The position numbers and the translations under genes are program-made. A DNA stretch of 38,366 nucleotides. Origin: an uncultured Nocardioidaceae bacterium. GTDB lineage: Bacteria > Actinomycetota > Actinomycetes > Propionibacteriales > Nocardioidaceae. Every line of letters begins with the position of its first letter. The stretch's first letter is position 1. Of this stretch, positions 33,584 to 38,366 are shown in pieces. The notes under the pieces were generated by a model. The model was not told the origin of the DNA and made no database searches. It was given only the letters and a program-made list of their open reading frames with translations. Location of the stretch: NCBI GenBank assembly GCA_902805845.1, contig CADCUI010000034.1, forward strand, positions 1-38,366, in the 5' to 3' direction.

Positions 33584-34250
33584 GGGGCCTGCTGTCTCCT
33601 GCCGGATCCACCAGCCGATAGCCGGAGCGGGAGGCGGGGTCGCGGACCACGCGGGTACCGATGCTCACGAGCTCCTCGACGTGGCCCCGGACCACGGCAG
33701 GGCAGCCGAACGCGACCACACCGGCCGGCAGGTTCCGGGTCACCACCGAGCCTCCCCCGACCAGGGCACCCTCGCCGATCCGGACGTAGGGCAGGACCGT
33801 GACGTTCACTCCCAGCTGTGCACGGGCACCGATGACAGGGCCGGTCATGGCACGCGCGGAAGCAGGCTGCCCCGGATAGAGGTCGTTCGCGCAGGTGACC
33901 CCGGGCGCGAGGAACGCGTCCTCCTCCACCTCGGTGTACTGCGCGACATAGCAGTTCGAGTGGATCCTGACCCTGTGGCCCATCCGGCAGCCATAGTCGA
34001 TGACGCTGTTGCTCCACACCGAGACGTCGTCACCGATCTCGCACTGCTCGCGGATGACGACGTGGTGGCCCGTCTGAAGGCGATCGCCGATGCGGCTGCC
34101 GTCGTACACGACGGTGCCGCTGCGCAGCCTCGGCTCGGACCCGAGCACCAGTGTTCCGGCCACGGGGCGGTCCGGCGGGTACCCCACGAGCACCCCGGGA
34201 TCGATGCCGGCTCGACTACCCGATGCCCTGGCTGCGGTGTCGCTGGTCAC
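33570..34250 (-). CDS. Hexapeptide-repeat (left-handed beta-helix) N-acyltransferase, WbpD/WlbB-like
   Basis: A 226-residue protein made almost wholly of isoleucine-patch hexapeptides: LGSEPRLRSGTVVYDGSRIG, VIREQCEIGDDVSVWSNSVI, YVAQYTEVEEDAFLAPGV, PVIGARAQLGVNVTVLPYVR and IGEGALVGGGSVVTRNLPAG. The insert TCANDLYPGQPAS carries the loop found in WbpD-like sugar N-acetyltransferases. It would acetylate the amine placed by the aminotransferase next door. The start GTG (complement of 34248-34250) overlaps the aminotransferase stop; the frame is open much further upstream inside that gene. The substrate assignment comes from the neighbours rather than from the sequence alone. Confidence 0.88.
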   Translation of the reverse strand: MTSDTAARASGSRAGIDPGVLVGYPPDRPVAGTLVLGSEPRLRSGTVVYDGSRIGDRLQTGHHVVIREQCEIGDDVSVWSNSVIDYGCRMGHRVRIHSNCYVAQYTEVEEDAFLAPGVTCANDLYPGQPASARAMTGPVIGARAQLGVNVTVLPYVRIGEGALVGGGSVVTRNLPAGVVAFGCPAVVRGHVEELVSIGTRVVRDPASRSGYRLVDPAGDSRPHDDG

Positions 34251-35380
34251 GGAGCACCGCCCGGCCGGGCGCAGTCGTTGACGAGCGCCGCGACCCTCTC
34301 CGCCTGCTCCCGTCGCATGCCGGGATAGAGCGGCAGCGAGACGACCTCGCGGGCGGCCGCCTCCGCGACCGGTAGGGGCCCCGTGGCGTACTGGGTGTAG
34401 GGCGGGAGGAGGTGACACGGTGTCGGGTAGTGGATCCCGGTGCCGACTCCTCGCTCGGCAAGGGCCCGGCGCACATCGTCGCGGTCCCGCACCCGCACCA
34501 CGGCGAGGTGACGCACACCAAGGCTGCCGGGCAGCTCGTCGACGGGACGAGCCGCCTGCGGGTCGATGCCCTCCCGGTACACGTCGAACAGCCGCCTTCT
34601 CTCCTCGTTCCACGCCGGGAGAAAGCGCAGCTTGGCGTCCAGGACCGCCGCCTGGAGTGAGTCGAGGCGGCTGTTCGATCCCACCAGGACGTGTTCGTGG
34701 TGGGAGCCCTGTGCACGCCCGTGGTCTCGCATGGAGCGGATCCGGTCGGCGAGCCAGTCGTCCGAGGTGACGACCGCTCCTGCGTCGCCGAAGGCCCCGA
34801 GGTTCTTGCCCGGGTAGAAGCTGAAGCATCCCGCCACGCCGAAGGACCCTGCCGGACGCCCTTCCCACCGGGCGTCGTGCGCCTGGGCGGCATCCTCGAC
34901 CAGCAGGAGCCCGAGACGCTCGGTCGTGGCGCGGACAGCGGTGAGGTCGCCCATCTGGCCGTACAGGTGCACGACCACCACCGCTCGGGTTCGCGGCGTC
35001 ACCGCCGCCTCGATGGACGCCGGTGTCAGCATCAGGGTGCTGGGGTCGACGTCAGCGAAGCTGGGCCGGGCGCCGGCCAGCACCACGGCCTCCGCGGTCG
35101 CCACGAACGTGTTGGTGGGTACGACCACCTCGTCGCCGGCACCGATCCCGAGGGCGCGGAGCGTGAGGTGCAGGGCGTCTGTCCCGTTGGCGGTGCCGAT
35201 CCCGTGCGTCGCGCCACACACCGCGGCGAACCTCTTCTCGAAGCTTCGCACCGGCTCACCGTGGATGAAGGAACACTCGTCGAGGATGGTGCTCCACCGC
35301 GCCAGCACCTCCTCCCTCACTGCCTCGGTGACCGGTTGCAGGTCGAGGAAGGGCACGGTGCCGACATCGGCCAGGGTCAT
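34247..35380 (-). CDS. DegT/DnrJ/EryC1/StrS-family sugar aminotransferase
   Basis: A 377-residue PLP-dependent aminotransferase of nucleotide sugars. Landmarks: FLDLQPVTEAVREEV at the start, GTANGTDALHLTLRALGIG (62-80), EVVVPTNTFVATAEAVVLAG, VEDAAQAHDA (161-170, Asp163 and Gln166 at the cofactor) and FSFYPGKNLGAFGDAGAV (186-203), with Lys192 forming the Schiff base. The product of a 3-keto sugar made by the upstream dehydrogenase would be a 3-amino sugar, as in the WbpE/WlbC step. The start overlaps the dehydrogenase stop and the stop overlaps the acyltransferase start, both by 4 bp. Confidence 0.95.
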   Translation of the reverse strand: MTLADVGTVPFLDLQPVTEAVREEVLARWSTILDECSFIHGEPVRSFEKRFAAVCGATHGIGTANGTDALHLTLRALGIGAGDEVVVPTNTFVATAEAVVLAGARPSFADVDPSTLMLTPASIEAAVTPRTRAVVVVHLYGQMGDLTAVRATTERLGLLLVEDAAQAHDARWEGRPAGSFGVAGCFSFYPGKNLGAFGDAGAVVTSDDWLADRIRSMRDHGRAQGSHHEHVLVGSNSRLDSLQAAVLDAKLRFLPAWNEERRRLFDVYREGIDPQAARPVDELPGSLGVRHLAVVRVRDRDDVRRALAERGVGTGIHYPTPCHLLPPYTQYATGPLPVAEAAAREVVSLPLYPGMRREQAERVAALVNDCARPGGAP

Positions 35381-36495
35381 GACAGAACCGCGCCCATCGA
35401 GCCGGTCGTGCGCTGCAACGGTATGGAGGGCACGCTCGAGGACTCGGGCAGAAGTGTGCTCCGTTCCCGGACCTCGTCGATGTAGACCCGCCGCCCTTCA
35501 CGACGCGCGAGCTCGGCTGCCTCGAGCACCTGCACGACGGCGAGGCCGTTGGCGCCGCCGGTCAGAGGTGCATCGCCGCTCATCACGCAGTGCACGAAGT
35601 GCTCGTCCTCGACCGCGAGCGGCTCGTTCACGACGAGGTACGGCGCCACCACGTCTCCGTAGCGGTACGACATCGGTGGCTGGCTCAGGTCGTCGGTCTG
35701 GAGCTCCGGCTGGCGCACGCTCTTGTTGTGGATCCGGATTCGCTCCTCGGTGGCGAGGTCGTCGAAGACAACCATCCGGTCGCTGCCCACGGCGGTGACG
35801 AGCCGCGTCTTGCGGGGGTGGAGCCAGCTCACGTGAACCGTGGCCTCGACCCTCGGCTGCGCGTAGTGGATGCGCAGCTGGGCGATGTCCTCCCAGCGTC
35901 GATGAGCATGCCGAGAGGCCCAGCACTCGACGCTGGTCGGGGTGCTGTCCAGCACGTAGTTCAAGATCGAGATGTCGTGCGGCGCCAAGTCCCACAGCAC
36001 GTTGACGTCGTGCTGGTACAGCCCCATGTTGAGGCGCGCCGTGTCGAGATAGTAGAGGTCCCCGAAGTCGGCCTGCGCGACGATGCTCCTCAGTGCCCGG
36101 ACCGCTTCGTGGTACTCGAAGGTGTGCCCCACCATCACCACGACGCCCATGGCGTCCGCGGCGTCGATGATCGCTCTGGCGTCCGACACACTCGTCGCGA
36201 GCGGCTTCTCGATCATCACGTGCTTCCCGGCATGGATCGCCTTGAGAGCCAGTGGGGCGTGGGTGCTCGGTGGCGTTGCGATCACGACGGCGTCCACGCA
36301 GTCGAGTGCCCCGTCGAGTGACGGGAAGCTCACCAGTCCGGGATAGCCCCGGGTCAGGGCTGCGACGCGTTCTGTGCTCGGGTCGATCACGGAGACGTGC
36401 TCGACGTCGGGCAGGCTGCTGAACGTGCGGACGTGCTTGGATCCCCAGTAGCCGGCCCCGACGACTCCCACGCGGACCTTCGCTGCAGACGACAT
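35377..36495 (-). CDS. Gfo/Idh/MocA-family sugar dehydrogenase, WbpB/WlbA-like
   Basis: A 372-residue NAD(P)-dependent dehydrogenase. The Rossmann motif is VGVVGAGYWGSKHVRTF (9-25). VIATPPSTHAPLALKAIHAG leads into the catalytic KHVMIEKPLA (91-100, with the Glu-Lys-Pro signature). The substrate domain has VNVLWDLAPHDISILNYVL. With an aminotransferase and an acetyltransferase directly behind it, the trio matches the WbpB-WbpE-WbpD steps that turn a UDP-N-acetylglucosaminuronic acid into a 2,3-diacetamido sugar. The UDP-GlcNAc 6-dehydrogenase (WbpA step) is not in the window. This is the first gene of the minus-strand operon; its promoter is in the 36.5-36.8 kb intergenic region. Confidence 0.92.
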   Translation of the reverse strand: MSSAAKVRVGVVGAGYWGSKHVRTFSSLPDVEHVSVIDPSTERVAALTRGYPGLVSFPSLDGALDCVDAVVIATPPSTHAPLALKAIHAGKHVMIEKPLATSVSDARAIIDAADAMGVVVMVGHTFEYHEAVRALRSIVAQADFGDLYYLDTARLNMGLYQHDVNVLWDLAPHDISILNYVLDSTPTSVECWASRHAHRRWEDIAQLRIHYAQPRVEATVHVSWLHPRKTRLVTAVGSDRMVVFDDLATEERIRIHNKSVRQPELQTDDLSQPPMSYRYGDVVAPYLVVNEPLAVEDEHFVHCVMSGDAPLTGGANGLAVVQVLEAAELARREGRRVYIDEVRERSTLLPESSSVPSIPLQRTTGSMGAVLS

Positions 36496-36791
36496 GTGCG
36501 CCCCCTCCCGGCCTCGGGCGGTGCCCGAGCCCTTGACCAGACGCCGGTCGGCGACCGTCGCTCAATCGACACGATCGCCTTTTCTGCTCCGACATGAAAG
36601 AGCAACCCGAAATTGGGTCTTAATGGCATTGCTCACCCGGGCACAAAGGCCTATCGCTGACGGACATGTCCGTTTCGCGGCGGCATCAGGCAACATTTAA
36701 TTTGCAGGATATTTCCATTTCGGGATGGCAGGACTTAGGTTTCCGCCCGGCGGTCAATTATCTTTGCCCTGCGAACGAACGAAGGGGAGCC
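36496..36791. promoter_or_regulatory. Divergent regulatory region of the glycan operon and the sulfotransferase gene
   Basis: About 296 bp between the dehydrogenase and the sulfotransferase starts, much less GC-rich than the flanking genes from about 36580 on. It holds a perfect 14-bp palindrome (36660-36673) and AATT motifs at 36611, 36699 and 36756. Possible -10 sequences such as TTATCT (around 36758-36763) face the sulfotransferase. The open frame that covers the right half upstream of 36792 has no conserved sequence and is not taken as coding. Confidence 0.6.
36660..36673. promoter_or_regulatory. Perfect 14-bp palindrome ACGGACATGTCCGT
   Basis: A perfect dyad without spacer in the AT-richer divergent intergenic region, about 165 bp from the operon start and 120 bp from the sulfotransferase start. 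Its position fits an operator for a dimeric regulator of either direction. The cognate protein is not known. Confidence 0.5.
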
Positions 36792-37733
36792 ATGGTCGGG
36801 ATCGGGGACACAAGGGTTCTGGTCATCGGTGGGTGGGGGCGGTGCGGAAGCACCCTGCTCGACATGATGCTCGGCCAGATCGAGGGGTTCGTCTCGGCCG
36901 GCGAGGTCCGTGAGGTCTGGCTCCGAGGGTGTGTCGAGAACCGTCCGTGCGGGTGCGGAGACCCGTTCCGCGACTGCGTGTTCTGGAGCCGGGTGGGCGA
37001 TGAGGCGTTCGGCGGCTGGGACCGGCTCGACATCGAGGCGATCCTGGGGGTCCGCTACCGCAGGGACCGGGCCTGGGGCATCCCGCGGCTGCTTCTCGCT
37101 CGGAGTCGCCCGCTCGACGGTGAGCTTCGGAGGTACGTCGATGCACTCGAACGGCTGATGAAGGCGATCGCGACAGTGTCCGGCGCCTCTGTGGTCGTCG
37201 ACTCCTCCAAGTTGCCCATGCACACTCTGCTGCTGGCCCGTGCCGACGGGCTCGACGTGCGGTTGCTGCACCTGGTCCGAGACAGCAGAGGGGTGGCCTT
37301 CTCCAACACGAAGCACGTCCTCAAGACCGTCACCGCTGGTCGACCGACGGCGCTTCCGCGCAATGGCAGCGTCGGGTCCTCGGCCCGGTACACGGTCTAC
37401 AACGGCCTGAACGACGTCATCGCGCGCAGCCGCATGATCCCCGCGATGCGGCTCAGGTACGAAGACCTGATCGACGACCCGCGAGGCAAGCTCCTGGAGG
37501 TCGCCCGGCATGCGTCAGGAGACGACCACCATGACGTGACGTTCCTGCGTGGCGACGAGGCGGTGCTGGCGGAAAACCATCTTGTCGACGGGAACCCCGT
37601 GCGCTTCACGCAAGGGCCGCTTCGCCTGAGAGTGGACGACGAGTGGCGACGACGACTCCCGACGCGGCAGCGACACACGATCTCCGCACTCACGTACCCG
37701 TTCCTGCGGCGGTACGGCTACCCGGTCCGCTGA
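36792..37733 (+). CDS. PAPS-dependent sulfotransferase-like protein
   Basis: A 313-residue protein starting at the ATG preceded by AAGGGGAG at 36782-36789; a longer frame to 36666 is non-conserved. GGWGRCGSTLLDMMLGQ (13-29) is the 5'-phosphosulfate-binding loop, LLHLVRDSRGVAFSNTK (158-174) the 3'-phosphate-binding region, and VVVDSSKLPMH the segment between. A cysteine-rich stretch (CVENRPCGCGDPFRDCVFW, 47-65) is a mark of one sulfotransferase subfamily. It would transfer sulfate from PAPS to a hydroxyl of the glycan or its lipid-linked precursor. It is transcribed away from the eight-gene operon and shares its intergenic region. Confidence 0.9.
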   Translation: MVGIGDTRVLVIGGWGRCGSTLLDMMLGQIEGFVSAGEVREVWLRGCVENRPCGCGDPFRDCVFWSRVGDEAFGGWDRLDIEAILGVRYRRDRAWGIPRLLLARSRPLDGELRRYVDALERLMKAIATVSGASVVVDSSKLPMHTLLLARADGLDVRLLHLVRDSRGVAFSNTKHVLKTVTAGRPTALPRNGSVGSSARYTVYNGLNDVIARSRMIPAMRLRYEDLIDDPRGKLLEVARHASGDDHHDVTFLRGDEAVLAENHLVDGNPVRFTQGPLRLRVDDEWRRRLPTRQRHTISALTYPFLRRYGYPVR

Positions 37734-37766
37734 TCGAGGGGGAACGGCACTGGCCGCGCCTCGGCC

Positions 37767-38078
37767 TCAGTTCTCAGGAGTCCTGGGTCTCGGTACCGGT
37801 GGCCGTGACCGGGCCTCTCCCGCTCGGTCCCGAGTGACGTCGGCGGAACCTCCGCTCGCCAGGCGGAGCACCTCGCTGGCGGGATAGCGCCGATGTCCAC
37901 CCGGCGTTCGGATCGACGCCAGCTTCCCTTCGTTAGACCACCGCGCCACCGTGTTCGGGTCGACGTGCAGCACCGCGGCAACCTCTCCTGGCGTCAGGAA
38001 GCCTTGGCTCTCCAAGGCGGCGACCTCTCGCCAGTTGTCTGCTGCGCCCACGCCGGAGTCCGACCTGTCCACCACCAT
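37767..38078 (-). CDS. BldC-like MerR-type DNA-binding protein
   Basis: A 103-residue regulator. The core LESQGFLTPGEVAAVLHVDP, NTVARWSNEGKLASIRTPGG and HRRYPASEVLRL is very close in pattern to BldC, the small developmental regulator of actinobacteria that binds direct repeats as a head-to-tail oligomer. It differs by an N-terminal extension and a Pro/Arg-rich C-terminal tail. The ATG at 38076-38078 has a GGGGG nearby; a GTG at 38127-38129 gives a longer form (120 residues). It converges with the sulfotransferase gene, 33 bp apart, and is the only regulator next to the glycan locus. Confidence 0.83.
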   Translation of the reverse strand: MVVDRSDSGVGAADNWREVAALESQGFLTPGEVAAVLHVDPNTVARWSNEGKLASIRTPGGHRRYPASEVLRLASGGSADVTRDRAGEARSRPPVPRPRTPEN

Positions 38079-38366
38079 GCTGCCCCCAGCACACCTTAGA
38101 AAGCGCCCCCTCGGAACCCCGACGCTCACCGGAAGCGTAACGCCGAGACCAGACTTTCGACTTAAACCTGTTGGAAATCGCGGGAATGCTCTCTATGTCG
38201 CGTATTACATCGATGAGCATTGTCGTCCCTCACAGGCGCGACTTGGCAAGAGCACGCCACGTCCCGGGGCTCCCGAGCTGAGATCGGGGTTGTTCGGACT
38301 AAGTGGCTCCTCGCGATCCCTGGACCCTCGCCGTGCACGCACTGCCGGCACGGAAGCCTCTGCTGG
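38079..38366. other. Right-edge stretch without a supported gene
   Basis: About 290 bp, less GC-rich between 38150 and 38230, probably the promoter region of the BldC-like gene and of whatever lies beyond the window. The short open frames here have no recognisable sequence. Confidence 0.5.

Noticed and set aside
1-38366. tRNA, rRNA, CRISPR arrays, insertion sequences, integrases
   Set aside because: No cloverleaf, no rRNA-like block, no short regular repeats with spacers and no transposase or recombinase motif was seen on either strand.

Overview
The window reads as a chromosome segment of a high-GC actinobacterium, most likely Nocardioides-like. Codon use is strongly GC-biased in the third position and GTG starts are frequent. 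It carries actinobacterial family markers: a DUF4191 membrane protein, an LprG/LppX-type lipoprotein, a BldC-like regulator and a textbook GlnR operator. The genus is an inference from gene content; no rRNA or tRNA is present to anchor it. LEFT PART (1-9.2 kb), housekeeping: the 3' end of a 2-oxoacid dehydrogenase E2 gene, a TIGR01777 epimerase, lipB, a two-gene ABC exporter, lipA, a DUF4191 protein, an LprG-like lipoprotein, an RDD protein and glnA. E2, LipB and LipA belong together, since octanoyl transfer and sulfur insertion make the lipoyl cofactor that E2 carries. glnA is preceded by a four-half-site GlnR box. MIDDLE PART (9.2-17.7 kb), a loose accessory strip of small, mostly separate genes: a lipoprotein, a MazE/MazF-type toxin-antitoxin pair, a MerR-VOC fusion, an EVE-domain protein, an internally deleted dihydrofolate-reductase-family gene, a DUF1801 protein, a DUF1059 protein, an ECF41/SigJ-type sigma factor, a YcaQ-like winged-helix protein and a LysR gene cut down to its DNA-binding domain. 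Both the sigma gene and the DUF1059 gene are preceded by the same promoter-like element, GGTCACA-N16-CGTC, which points to a small self-contained regulon. The strip ends in about 775 bp without a gene that holds three GC-rich hairpins. RIGHT PART (17.75-37.7 kb), a cell-surface or secreted glycan locus. It opens with a 1131-residue secreted protein: a degenerate NodB domain, a canonical NodB domain, then Ig-like and IPT-like repeats. A secreted lytic-transglycosylase-like protein follows. A plus-strand operon encodes an FAD oxidoreductase, an ATP-grasp ligase, a second deacetylase-like protein and a GT4 glycosyltransferase. A minus-strand run of eight almost fully overlapping genes is read from about 36.5 kb down to 27.3 kb: Gfo/Idh dehydrogenase, DegT aminotransferase, hexapeptide acyltransferase, initiating sugar-phosphate transferase, MurJ-family flippase, O-antigen-ligase-like protein, Wzz/BY-kinase-like protein with a broken Walker A, and a second transglycosylase-like paralogue. 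A divergent sulfotransferase and a BldC-like regulator close the locus. Read together (inference), the dehydrogenase, aminotransferase and acyltransferase would make a 3-acetamido sugar nucleotide. The sugar transferase would start the repeat unit on a lipid carrier, the flippase would move it out and the ligase-like protein would polymerise or attach it. The ATP-grasp enzyme and the sulfotransferase would decorate it with an amide and sulfate, and the transglycosylase-like and deacetylase proteins would open or trim the wall around it.
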